64,000 nucleotides of DNA from CAZDKK01 sp964506245 (GTDB lineage: Bacteria > Eisenbacteria > RBG-16-71-46 > CAIMUX01 > WJJG01). Position numbers and translations under genes: made by a program. Positions 8,160 to 16,057 of this stretch are shown piece after piece. The notes beneath the pieces were generated by a model. That model saw only the letters and a list, made by a program, of their open reading frames with translations, had not been told where the DNA came from and ran no database searches. Each line of letters starts with the position of its first letter. Within the stretch, counting starts at the first letter, position 1. The stretch lies in contig CAZDKK010000005.1 in the NCBI GenBank assembly GCA_964506245.1, forward strand, positions 65,610-129,609, written 5' to 3'.

Positions 8160-9032
8160 TCACCTCCCGTGACACTCGGCGCAGATCGGCGCCGACTTCC
8201 CGGCATCGTGACAGCTCGCGCAGCTCTCGAGGTCGAACTCGCCTTCCTCGGCGTGGCGACCGCCGCTGCGCGCGATCAGCCAGTCGGCCCGCGAGTGATT
8301 CTGCGGCATGATGTGACGGGCCCGGTGGCACGCCTGGCAGAACTGCGGGTCCTCGTGGCAACTGGCGCAGGTCAGCTCGCCGCTGCGCGCTTCGAGGGCG
8401 TGGTGCAGGTCGTAGTCGAGCGGATGCGTGCGCGGCCGCACGTTGTCCCCCGCGTGGCAGTCGTCGCACCCCTTTTGCGTGTGGCAGTCGGCGCAGCGCG
8501 CCTGGTTCACGCGGGCCTCGACGCCGTGCTGCGAGATCCAGCCCGGGGTGTGGGATCCCGGCCGCAGCGGCTCGGAGTCGGCATGGCAGACGCGGCAGTC
8601 GGCTTCGCCCGCGGCGGTCTCGTGGCAGGTCCGGCAGATGGCCTTCTCGGGCAGGCGCGGCTCGACCGCCTCCACCGAGCCGTGACAGGCAGCGCAGTCC
8701 GTGCCCGCGCCAAGGTGAGCGGCGTGGGAGAACTTCTGCGCCACCGCGGTCACGCGCACCGCGACGGCCGGCTCCGCGGGATTCGTATGGCAGGTTCCGC
8801 AGCCCGAAGGCTCCGTGACGTCATGGCACTGCGCGCACTTGTCCATCGCCGGCAGCAGGTTGTCACTGCCGGCGTGCGAGTCGGTCGCGGCGTGACAGCT
8901 CTCGCAGGTCAGGCCCTGTCCTGCATGGACGGCGTGCGCGGCGCGAATCTGATCCGGCTTGGACCCGCGCACGAGGGTGCCTGTGAAGGTCAGCCCCAGG
9001 ACCGCGACGATCGTCCAGGTCAGGCGTTTCAT
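8160..9032 (-). CDS. Twelve-haem periplasmic c-type cytochrome
   Basis: A 290-residue protein with a Sec signal (M-K-R-L-T-W-T-I-V-A-V-L-G-L-T-F) and exactly twelve CXXCH motifs in about 240 mature residues, many as close pairs (for example C-R-T-C-H followed by C-R-V-C-H). There is no lipobox or membrane span, so it should be soluble in the periplasm. Its ATG overlaps the stop of the upstream beta-barrel gene (ATGA at 9029-9032), implying translational coupling and probably a physical partnership. By analogy with MtrA (10 haems) or OmaB (8 haems), it would sit in or beneath the barrel and carry electrons across the outer membrane. The sequence is not close enough to name it as either. Confidence 0.88.
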   Translation of the reverse strand: MKRLTWTIVAVLGLTFTGTLVRGSKPDQIRAAHAVHAGQGLTCESCHAATDSHAGSDNLLPAMDKCAQCHDVTEPSGCGTCHTNPAEPAVAVRVTAVAQKFSHAAHLGAGTDCAACHGSVEAVEPRLPEKAICRTCHETAAGEADCRVCHADSEPLRPGSHTPGWISQHGVEARVNQARCADCHTQKGCDDCHAGDNVRPRTHPLDYDLHHALEARSGELTCASCHEDPQFCQACHRARHIMPQNHSRADWLIARSGGRHAEEGEFDLESCASCHDAGKSAPICAECHGR

Positions 9033-10384
9033 CGCAGCCACCCCCCCGGTTGGAGACCGAAGCGCGAGGCGCCACGCCCCACGGTCAAGTCGAGCCCGGC
9101 CAGGAAGCGCACGTCCTGCTCGAGGTAGGGGTTCGTGACGTTCTGCACCTCGAGCGTCACATCCATGCCTGCGCGAGCCGCGAGGCGCGCCCGGGCGTAC
9201 GCGGTCGTCAGGTCGCGCTCCTCCGACTCCGGCGCGTCCGCCATCAGGGCGTAGGTGAGCAGCGAGGCTCCGCCCTCGACGTGCAGCCACGGGGTGAGCA
9301 TCAGACCCACGTCGCCGTACCAGCGGTCCTCCTCGCCGACATCCCCCACGCGCACGCTGTAGCCCACCTGCCCGATGGGCAGCACCAGGGCGGCGCCGAG
9401 GCGGGTCGAGCTGCGCTGCTCGACGTACATGCCGGCGTACTCCGCCTCGACCCCGAATCCGCTGCTGTGCTCGTAGCGCACGGTCGCGCGGCCCAGTTGT
9501 CTGTGCTCGTTCTCCGTGAAGCGGGCGAAGTACGACGCCGCGTCGATTGCCTGGCGCCGGTCGATGAATTGCAGCGCAATCACCGGGAGGTTGCCCCCGG
9601 GACGCCACTGCGCGAGGGCTTCCGCCCGCACCCACTGCTCCTGCTCCAGATCGTAGGCTGCGCGCCAACTCGTCCGCAGGCCGGGCACGGCCGGAATCCG
9701 GGTGATCTGGGCCTCGAGGCCCAAGGGTCGCGAAGCGATCAAGCCGTCGCGCTCGCGGTAGGCATAGGAAGCCGACATGCGCACGGAGCGGCTGGGCATC
9801 GTCGCCCACCGCAGGCCCCAGGCGGCTGTCTCGTCCAGGTTCCTCAGCTCGTAGGCATGGTCGAGAGGAGCCTGCGTCCCGCCCCACATGCGCACCTCGC
9901 AGCGCGGATGCGGCCGGAGGGAGACCCACAGCCCATCGAGCGTGAGCCCGGTCGGTCCTTCCTGAACGAACTGGCGCCCGAGGCGCGCGGTCAGGTGACC
10001 CGTCGGCCGGGCTTCGAGATGGCCGGCGTAGAGGCGACTGCGCTCGGTCGTCCTCGCCTTGAGCGCGAGGTCGTCGGCGAAGCGCCCCGCGCCTCGCAGC
10101 GCGAATCGGCCGCCGCCGAATCCGGTCACGGCGCCATCGAACTCCTGATACCCGCCCAGGCGATCGAGCTCGACGCCGTAGGCGTCGACGGACTGAAAGC
10201 TGTACCCCGTGGTGCGCAGCTGCAGCCACCCGCCCGGCGGCGCTGCCAGCGCCGGCGCGCAGCAGGATGCGCCGCGCGCATCGGCGAGACCGCCTGTCCC
10301 CGTCGCGGCGACCGCGATGACAGCCAGCAACCTGAGGCATCGAACCCAAACCTGGCCGCGCCGGCGAACCCTCTTCCGCATCAT
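9029..10384 (-). CDS. Outer-membrane beta-barrel (porin-cytochrome conduit component)
   Basis: A 451-residue protein with a signal peptide (about 1-36) and then alternating polar/hydrophobic strands typical of a large transmembrane beta-barrel (for example G-Y-S-F-Q-S-V-D-A-Y-G-V-E-L and V-R-Y-E-H-S-S-G-F-G-V-E-A-E-Y). No haem motif is present. A Cys pair (S-C-C-A-P) lies just after the signal; MtrB-like barrels carry N-terminal cysteines too. It ends G-G-W-L-R, lacking the usual terminal Phe. The start at 10384 (or 10381) follows GGAGG. Translational overlap with the 12-haem gene and its place between cytochrome genes mark it as the barrel of a conduit analogous to MtrB/OmbB. Sequence homology to those is not claimed. 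Confidence 0.8.
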   Translation of the reverse strand: MMRKRVRRRGQVWVRCLRLLAVIAVAATGTGGLADARGASCCAPALAAPPGGWLQLRTTGYSFQSVDAYGVELDRLGGYQEFDGAVTGFGGGRFALRGAGRFADDLALKARTTERSRLYAGHLEARPTGHLTARLGRQFVQEGPTGLTLDGLWVSLRPHPRCEVRMWGGTQAPLDHAYELRNLDETAAWGLRWATMPSRSVRMSASYAYRERDGLIASRPLGLEAQITRIPAVPGLRTSWRAAYDLEQEQWVRAEALAQWRPGGNLPVIALQFIDRRQAIDAASYFARFTENEHRQLGRATVRYEHSSGFGVEAEYAGMYVEQRSSTRLGAALVLPIGQVGYSVRVGDVGEEDRWYGDVGLMLTPWLHVEGGASLLTYALMADAPESEERDLTTAYARARLAARAGMDVTLEVQNVTNPYLEQDVRFLAGLDLTVGRGASRFGLQPGGWLR

Positions 10385-10449
10385 CCGGTCCTCCCTGGGT
10401 CCGAGGTCCGGCCGGGGCCGCACACGGCGGCGGCCCCGGCGACGAAGCC

Positions 10450-12126
10450 TCAGTTGGCGTCGCGAATGATGGCGCTCTGGGAGAGCGCACCGGGCGTCAT
10501 GAGCTCGATGCTCTGCTGCAGGAGCTGTACGGCGTAGGTCGTGTTGTGGACGCCCATCGACCCGTCGAAGGAAACGAACGCCCAGTTGTAGCCCGCCTTG
10601 CGCTGATCCACCGTGGTGACACGCGGCGAGCCCAGGGAGTCCTCGAAGGAGGACTCGAGGATCGCCCGCTTCTCGGGGCTCTCGCTGGCGTCGATGATTG
10701 CCTGCTCGAGCGTGGCGAGCAGTCCCTCGATCTCGCCCTGCACGCCCTCGATCGTCCCGTCGTCGTCGAAGTCCTGCTTGGCCATGATCTCGGAGAAATC
10801 GGTCAGCGTGCCGTGGCACGGGGCGCAGGCCTCCACGGTCGGCAGGAAGGTGTGGCCGGTGAATGCGGGGATGCCATGCTCGGGGTCACCCTCGTTGGGA
10901 TGCGTGTGGCAGGTGACGCAGGCGTCCTCGACCAGGACGTGCTTGCTGCTCGACCAGGGGAAGGTCTCGTTGACCTTCTCGTACGCGTTCACCCCGGTCA
11001 ACATGTCGCCCTGCAGGGAGTGGTGAGGGCCGAAGTGCTCGGTGCCGTCCACGATCTGGCTCTCGACCTGGCTCTCGCTGCGGCGCCCGTTGTGGCAGTG
11101 CATGCAGAGGCGCCCGGCCCCTGACGCCTCGGTCTCGGCCGCGTTGGGCAGGACGGGCGCGCTGACCGACCCATTGCGCAGGTTCCCCGGGTTCTCGTTC
11201 CCGTGCGGATCGTGGCAGGTTGCGCAGGCGATCGGCCCGCTCTCGGTCGGATCCGAGGAGGGATTGGACCAGCCCGCGGGGTTGTCCAGATACGTGTCGG
11301 CGAGGAGCCCGTTGTGGCACTTCGCGCAGCTCGCCCGCCCCGCGGCGTCCTCCACGACCGAGGCGTGCCCGGAGGTCTGCCACTCGCTGTACGTCGGGTG
11401 ATGGACGCCCTCGTGGCACTGGCCGCAGAGGTCGGCGGACATGTCGACCTCCACACCGGCCTCGCCGGGGTGTGCGCTGCCGGGCCCATGGCAGTTCTCG
11501 CACTGGACGCCTGCCAGGCGGGCGACGGCCGTCTCATCGTACCCGCCGTTGTTCAGCGCGCCGTTGGCGTTGAGGCCCATGCTCCCCACCGTGTGGCAGG
11601 GCAGGCAGTAGGGGCTCTCCGAGCCGTACGCCGCCAGCGCGTCGAGCGCCCCCGCGTGGGCGGACGCCGACCACGCCGCGTACTGGTCACCCCCGCTGCC
11701 GCCGCCGTGGCAGGTCGCGCACGCGACGGCTCCCCGGTAATAGGGGGAGTCGGCCGGCAAGTACTGGCCGACCGCCACATCGAGCTTCGCGTAGCCGACC
11801 TCCTCACCATCGCGCACGGTGACGGAGAGCGTGTAGAGGTCCGGATCGTCGGGCGCCGTCCACCCCGTGCTCTCGGCGGCGGCATTGGAGAAGCTGCCCC
11901 CGGTCGCCTGCCAGGCGTAGGTGAAGGGCCCCGGGCGCCCCGTCGTGACCGCAACCTCGACGCTCACCTTGCCGCCGGTGTCCAGCATGGTCGGCGTGGC
12001 GGTGATTGCGACCTTGATCATCGGTTCAGGCGTGACGATGACGGTCTCCTCTTCCCCGCACCCGCTCCACAGAGCGATGCCGAGAATCATGACCGCCGGG
12101 AGCAGAGACGTCCTCAAACGCGGCAT
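10450..12126 (-). CDS. Nine-haem c-type cytochrome lipoprotein with N-terminal PKD/Ig-like domain
   Basis: A 558-residue protein with lipobox A-L-W-S-G-C near residue 23. A PKD/Ig-like beta-sandwich follows (about 37-118: V-E-V-A-V-T-T-G.....F-T-Y-A-W-Q-A-T-G-G). Nine CXXCH motifs then spread over residues about 130-440. The last 110 residues are haem-free and helical (about 440-558). The lipid anchor plus Ig-like stalk suggests an outer-membrane protein held away from the surface, a design suited to a terminal reductase or electron outlet. It lies between the CbcL-like gene (162 nt gap) and the barrel gene (65 nt gap) in the same direction. The haem part resembles multihaem cytochrome c-554/OmcA-type proteins only in motif spacing. 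Confidence 0.85.
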   Translation of the reverse strand: MPRLRTSLLPAVMILGIALWSGCGEEETVIVTPEPMIKVAITATPTMLDTGGKVSVEVAVTTGRPGPFTYAWQATGGSFSNAAAESTGWTAPDDPDLYTLSVTVRDGEEVGYAKLDVAVGQYLPADSPYYRGAVACATCHGGGSGGDQYAAWSASAHAGALDALAAYGSESPYCLPCHTVGSMGLNANGALNNGGYDETAVARLAGVQCENCHGPGSAHPGEAGVEVDMSADLCGQCHEGVHHPTYSEWQTSGHASVVEDAAGRASCAKCHNGLLADTYLDNPAGWSNPSSDPTESGPIACATCHDPHGNENPGNLRNGSVSAPVLPNAAETEASGAGRLCMHCHNGRRSESQVESQIVDGTEHFGPHHSLQGDMLTGVNAYEKVNETFPWSSSKHVLVEDACVTCHTHPNEGDPEHGIPAFTGHTFLPTVEACAPCHGTLTDFSEIMAKQDFDDDGTIEGVQGEIEGLLATLEQAIIDASESPEKRAILESSFEDSLGSPRVTTVDQRKAGYNWAFVSFDGSMGVHNTTYAVQLLQQSIELMTPGALSQSAIIRDAN

Positions 12127-12288
12127 ATCCCACCCTCCTCCGATCGCTGCCCACCGGTCAGCGGATGGTCACCCATCCGAAGCGAGCTATGAGCATTTCT
12201 TACAACAGACAACAGCGGGACGCCAACAGGAAACCCAGGCTCACAGAGTACAAACAGTTGCCGATTCCGATGGCCGGATGCAACTTAG
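12127..12288 (-). other. 162-nt intra-operon leader
   Basis: The widest gap inside the cytochrome operon, upstream of the 9-haem lipoprotein gene. It is locally AT-richer than the surrounding genes, so a second promoter or processing site may lie here. No consensus pair was recognised. Confidence 0.3.
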
Positions 12289-14352
12289 TTATGCCTTGTC
12301 GTCAGAGCGACCGCTCTGAGGCTTCTCCTCCAGGGCGTCGGGTTCGATGTGTACGGGCACGTCTTCGTTCGTCGCTTTCGTGTGTACACGTGTGCCCCCG
12401 CCCACGCGCTCCTCGGGAGCCTGCGCCGGCGCGGCTTCAAGCGCCCCGTGCTCCGCCTCCCACTCGGACTCGGCCACGTTGGACGCCGCGTGGGCGAGCG
12501 GGTGCTCGGCCGCGAACTGGCGCTCGGGCATCATGCCGTTGAGCCAGGAGGGATTCATCGGATAGACCCGGGGATTGAAGACCGTGGCGTACATGTGCCA
12601 GATGAGGATCGCCAGGAACGCCAGCCACGCCTCGTAGTAGTGGATCACCAGGAGCACCTCGAGCACGCCTTTGTGCACGATGCGCACGGCCGCGTTGTCG
12701 AACCACAGCAGCAGACCCGTGATGCCCATGACCACCGTGCCCCAGACGAGCGCCCAGTACTCCGCCTTCTCCACGTAGGTGAAGCGGCCCATCTGCGGGT
12801 GGTGATCGGTGCGGCCCAGGTTGTAGCGGATCATCTGGAAGAAATGATCGAAGTCAGCACGGCGCGGCCACATGTCGCGTAGGAACACCCGCCCCCGGCG
12901 GCTGAGCAGGAACAGGACATGCCAGATCGCGCCGAAGAGCAGGGCGACACCCGCAGCCCGGTGGATGATCCCGCGCGTGTTATAGCCGCCCTCGTGGCCG
13001 AAGAGCCAGGTGCTCCACCAGGCGTCATAGAAGCGCAGCGAGAAGCCGGTCACCACGAGCACTGTGAAAGCGACCGCCAGCAACGTGTGCTGGATCACCT
13101 CGTCCGGATCCATGCGCCGGACCTGCTTTTCGCGCATGACATTGCGGACCTGCCGGAAGAGGTCGATCAGCCAATGGAGAACCATCGCGCCGATGATCAG
13201 CGCGATCGCAACCGTGTAAATCACCTGGAAGGCGCGCGACCAACCGCTGTAACGCCCGGTGGCGGTGGCATGGATGGGCGTTGCGGCGATGCTGGGGGAG
13301 ATGCTCGGGTGACAACCGCCGCAAGTCTTCTGCAGGTTCTGGGGGTTGATCGAGGAGGTCGGATCGCTCGCGGGTAGAACCCGGTGGGCTCCGTGGCACG
13401 AGGCGCAGTTGGCCACGAGCTTGTCGCCCGCCTTGCTCTTCAGTCCGTGGTACGAGTCCACGAAGGACTTCAGCCGCCCGGTCGGGAGATCATACTTCTC
13501 ATTCAGGGCTGCGGATTCGTGGCAGGGTGCACAGGTCGCCTCCGCCAGCCGGTAGGGGCTCACGGGCGAGCGCGGGTCATCGACTGGCAGGATGCCATGC
13601 TCGCCGTGGCACTGCGTGCAGATGGGCGCATCCACTTCGCCGTTCGCGGTGAGCTGCCCGTGGACGCCTTCCCAGTAATCCTGGGCGACTGCCGCGTGGC
13701 ATCGGCCGCAGGTGTTCGGGATGTTGAAGTGGTTGATCGTGGAGCGCACGTCCCCGGGCGGCAGGATCCTGTGGGCGGTGCCACCGGTGGAATGGCAGTC
13801 GTTGCAGGTCGCCGCCGTGTGGATGCCGCCGAAGGTGGCCTGGCCGTGAACGCTCCGGCTGTAGACGCGGATGGGATGCTTGAACTTGATGTTGAGGTTG
13901 GCGATCAGGGTCGAGTCCTCGTGACAGCGCCCGCACACGGACGGGAGGTTGAGCGGGTTGACCGCGGACTCCTTCTCGGCCGGGCCCAGGATCGCGTGGG
14001 TGCCGTGGCAGCCGGCGCAGGTGGGGATATAAGCGGACTCCCCGACCTTGCCGCGCCCGTGCTGCTGGTAGATCTCGGCCTGGTCGCTGTGGCACTGACC
14101 GCAGTCAACCGGCGGCAGCTCCTCCGGGTGCGGCAGCTCGGCGATGCCGCCGTGGCAGTCGAGGCAGCCCATACCCTCGTGGGCGCTGGCCGCCAGGCTA
14201 TCCGGGATCGTCGCCCCCCCCGCGACCGCCGCGGTGTGACACTCGGTGCACTCCTCGCCCGTGATCTGCGCGGTCGCCGGCACGCCGGACAGCCAGGCCG
14301 CGAGCAACCCGGCAAGGAGCCACCGCTCAGAGATCCGGCCCCCCACGGTCAT
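12289..14352 (-). CDS. CbcL-like fused multihaem cytochrome c / cytochrome b
   Basis: A 687-residue inner-membrane protein with a signal peptide (1 to about 28). Eleven CXXCH motifs in the periplasmic part (about 34-350) precede a di-haem b-type domain (about 370-610) with several hydrophobic helices. Helix histidines are visible in M-V-L-H-W-L-I-D, I-I-H-R-A-A-G, I-W-H-V-L-F-L-L, V-I-H-Y-Y and I-W-H-M-Y. This fusion matches the architecture of Geobacter CbcL, a menaquinol oxidase used for low-potential acceptors (that protein has nine c-haems; here eleven). A charged cytoplasmic tail of about 75 residues follows. The gene begins 13 nt after the ImcH-like gene ends. It should pass quinol electrons to periplasmic cytochromes. 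The acceptor potential is inference. Confidence 0.83.
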   Translation of the reverse strand: MTVGGRISERWLLAGLLAAWLSGVPATAQITGEECTECHTAAVAGGATIPDSLAASAHEGMGCLDCHGGIAELPHPEELPPVDCGQCHSDQAEIYQQHGRGKVGESAYIPTCAGCHGTHAILGPAEKESAVNPLNLPSVCGRCHEDSTLIANLNIKFKHPIRVYSRSVHGQATFGGIHTAATCNDCHSTGGTAHRILPPGDVRSTINHFNIPNTCGRCHAAVAQDYWEGVHGQLTANGEVDAPICTQCHGEHGILPVDDPRSPVSPYRLAEATCAPCHESAALNEKYDLPTGRLKSFVDSYHGLKSKAGDKLVANCASCHGAHRVLPASDPTSSINPQNLQKTCGGCHPSISPSIAATPIHATATGRYSGWSRAFQVIYTVAIALIIGAMVLHWLIDLFRQVRNVMREKQVRRMDPDEVIQHTLLAVAFTVLVVTGFSLRFYDAWWSTWLFGHEGGYNTRGIIHRAAGVALLFGAIWHVLFLLSRRGRVFLRDMWPRRADFDHFFQMIRYNLGRTDHHPQMGRFTYVEKAEYWALVWGTVVMGITGLLLWFDNAAVRIVHKGVLEVLLVIHYYEAWLAFLAILIWHMYATVFNPRVYPMNPSWLNGMMPERQFAAEHPLAHAASNVAESEWEAEHGALEAAPAQAPEERVGGGTRVHTKATNEDVPVHIEPDALEEKPQSGRSDDKA

Positions 14353-14365
14353 CCCGCCTCCCTGT

Positions 14366-15829
14366 TCATTGCCCTTCCGGGAAGAGCGTGTTCAAGACCT
14401 CGGGCGCCTCTTCCTCCATCGCCAACAGACTGTGACAAGTCGAGCAGTCCTGCGAGATCACGCCGCCCTCGGGCGCCTGGTGTCCATCATCGTGGCAGCG
14501 AAAGCAGCCGGTGAAGTCGATGTGGCCGATGTGATCCGGGTAGGTTCCCCAGCCGACGCGCATTCGCGGGAAGACATTGCGGGCCCAGATCTCCTGGACG
14601 ACCGCGATCGAACGCGCCGCACTGCCACCCAGCTCAGGGCCCGCGCTGCTGTAGAACTGCGTCAGGCGCGCCGCGATTCCCTGGCGCGCTTCCTCCCGGC
14701 TCGGGTACTCGGCGGTCAGCGCCGCCAGTGCCTCCCGCTTCAGATAGGGCAGATCGCGCGGCAGCCGCCCATCGGCCAGCGCCTCATTCAGGGCGCGGTC
14801 GGGCATCCGATAGATGTGGGTCGGGCGATTGTGGCAGTCGACGCAATCCATGCGGCGCGCCGGGCGCGCGGCGATGCTGTCGGGCACGCCGCCCTCGGCG
14901 ACGTACTCGACGGCATCCCCGCTGCTGGGCTCGACCCTGACCCACGGGATCACCTCGCGCTTCTCGTCGGAGCGGTAGAAGAGCGCGGTCTGAACGTGCC
15001 AGTGGATGCCGCGGCCGCGGCTGGTCTCGATCGGGCCGTCTCCGATCTCGGTCGCGGCGCGCCCGACGCCAGCCACGCCGCCGCCGACTTTGAGCAACAG
15101 CACGGTCTGGAGCGCGGTATTGGCCGAATCCGACGCGAAGTGCGCGCGGACGACCAGTCGGTCGCCGTGGAACTTCTCCGGCCAGTGGCACTGCTCGCAG
15201 GTGTCGCGCGAGGGCCGCAGGCTGGTGATCGGGGTCTCCACCGGCCGTGGCCAGGTGCCGGCGATCTGCTTGAACACCTGACGCGTCCCGGAGAGCTTGC
15301 TCTGCACGAACCAGGAGGCGCCGGGGCCGATGTGGCAGTCGACGCAGCGCACGCGGGAGTGGGGTGACCCCTGGTAGGCGGTGTACTCGGGCTCCATGAC
15401 CGGGTGGCAGGTGGCGCCGCAGAAGTGGACGGAGTCCATGTACTCGATGCCCTTGTACGAGGCGACACCCACGATCGTCATGTTGACCATCGTCAGGATG
15501 GCCAGGAGGAGCAGCCGCGTGCGGGTACTCGGCTGATTGAGGTCGTAGACGGGGAAGAGCGGTGCGCCCGCTTCGGCGCGCGCCTGCCGGCGCCGGTAGA
15601 GCCAGGCGCCCAGCGGGATCAAGATGAGCCCCAGCACGAAAATCGCGGGCAGGACGAGGAAGGTGACCGCCCCCAGGTAAGGGTTCGTCGGGGCGCCCAG
15701 GGCCGACAACAGGAGGAGCACGACGAGCAGGACACCCGAAAGGGTGGTCAGATTGGCGCCGGCGAACGAAAGAGGGTGGCGCGTCGTACGCAGAAAGAAG
15801 TCCCGCAGATCAGCCGTCAGCCTGCCCAT
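14366..15829 (-). CDS. ImcH-like NapC/NirT-family inner-membrane cytochrome c
   Basis: A 487-residue protein and first gene of the cytochrome operon. Three N-terminal hydrophobic spans (about 28-47, 52-76, 103-124) precede a periplasmic multihaem part. Haem motifs are one CX3CH (C-G-A-T-C-H) and five CXXCH (C-V-D-C-H twice, C-E-Q-C-H, C-F-R-C-H, C-S-T-C-H). The region with M-E-P-E-Y-T-A-Y and S-P-H-S-R-V is the NapC/NrfH quinol-oxidising fold. Geobacter ImcH, used for high-potential acceptors, has the same three-span layout with seven haems; here six can be seen. AGGAGG lies about 9 nt before the ATG. The 228-nt divergent region toward the dehydrogenase gene at 16058 probably holds the operon promoter. 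Confidence 0.83.
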   Translation of the reverse strand: MGRLTADLRDFFLRTTRHPLSFAGANLTTLSGVLLVVLLLLSALGAPTNPYLGAVTFLVLPAIFVLGLILIPLGAWLYRRRQARAEAGAPLFPVYDLNQPSTRTRLLLLAILTMVNMTIVGVASYKGIEYMDSVHFCGATCHPVMEPEYTAYQGSPHSRVRCVDCHIGPGASWFVQSKLSGTRQVFKQIAGTWPRPVETPITSLRPSRDTCEQCHWPEKFHGDRLVVRAHFASDSANTALQTVLLLKVGGGVAGVGRAATEIGDGPIETSRGRGIHWHVQTALFYRSDEKREVIPWVRVEPSSGDAVEYVAEGGVPDSIAARPARRMDCVDCHNRPTHIYRMPDRALNEALADGRLPRDLPYLKREALAALTAEYPSREEARQGIAARLTQFYSSAGPELGGSAARSIAVVQEIWARNVFPRMRVGWGTYPDHIGHIDFTGCFRCHDDGHQAPEGGVISQDCSTCHSLLAMEEEAPEVLNTLFPEGQ

Positions 15830-15967
15830 CCTGGCTATGCCTCCTGTGTCGAGGCCAGGGTCCGACCGCCTGACCGAGCCGATGCTAGCAACCCGCGGGG
15901 GAGAGGTCTACCTCGCTCCACGGCGGGGGGCGCCCGGTTCCAGTGGGCAGCCTGCCCAGCCCGATGG

Positions 15968-15973
15968 TATACT
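15968..15973 (+). promoter_or_regulatory. Candidate -10 box (TATACT)
   Basis: TATACT in a GC-rich divergent intergenic region, 85-90 nt before the dehydrogenase start. The same hexamer recurs before other plus-strand genes (18572, 40065, 62278). No -35 element is recognisable. Confidence 0.35.
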
Positions 15974-16057
15974 CCCGGCTTCGAAACCGGGCGCGCGGTC
16001 CCTCGACCGGTCGGCGGCCAGGGACCACGGAATCGGTCCAGTCTGGGGAGGTTCGAG

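Noticed and set aside
9050..10537. A 495-codon plus-strand open frame
   Set aside because: It overlaps the beta-barrel gene in antisense and has shadow-frame composition. The barrel has signal peptide, coupling and cytochrome context.
11203..12192. Plus-strand open frames across the cytochrome operon (also near 8169-9128 and 13384-14514)
   Set aside because: They are antisense to genes with regularly spaced CXXCH motifs and have no protein features of their own.
15960..16000. Possible tRNA-like fold near an inverted CCCGG...CCGGG
   Set aside because: There is no cloverleaf, T-loop or anticodon arm. It is only a short stem in the leader of the dehydrogenase gene.
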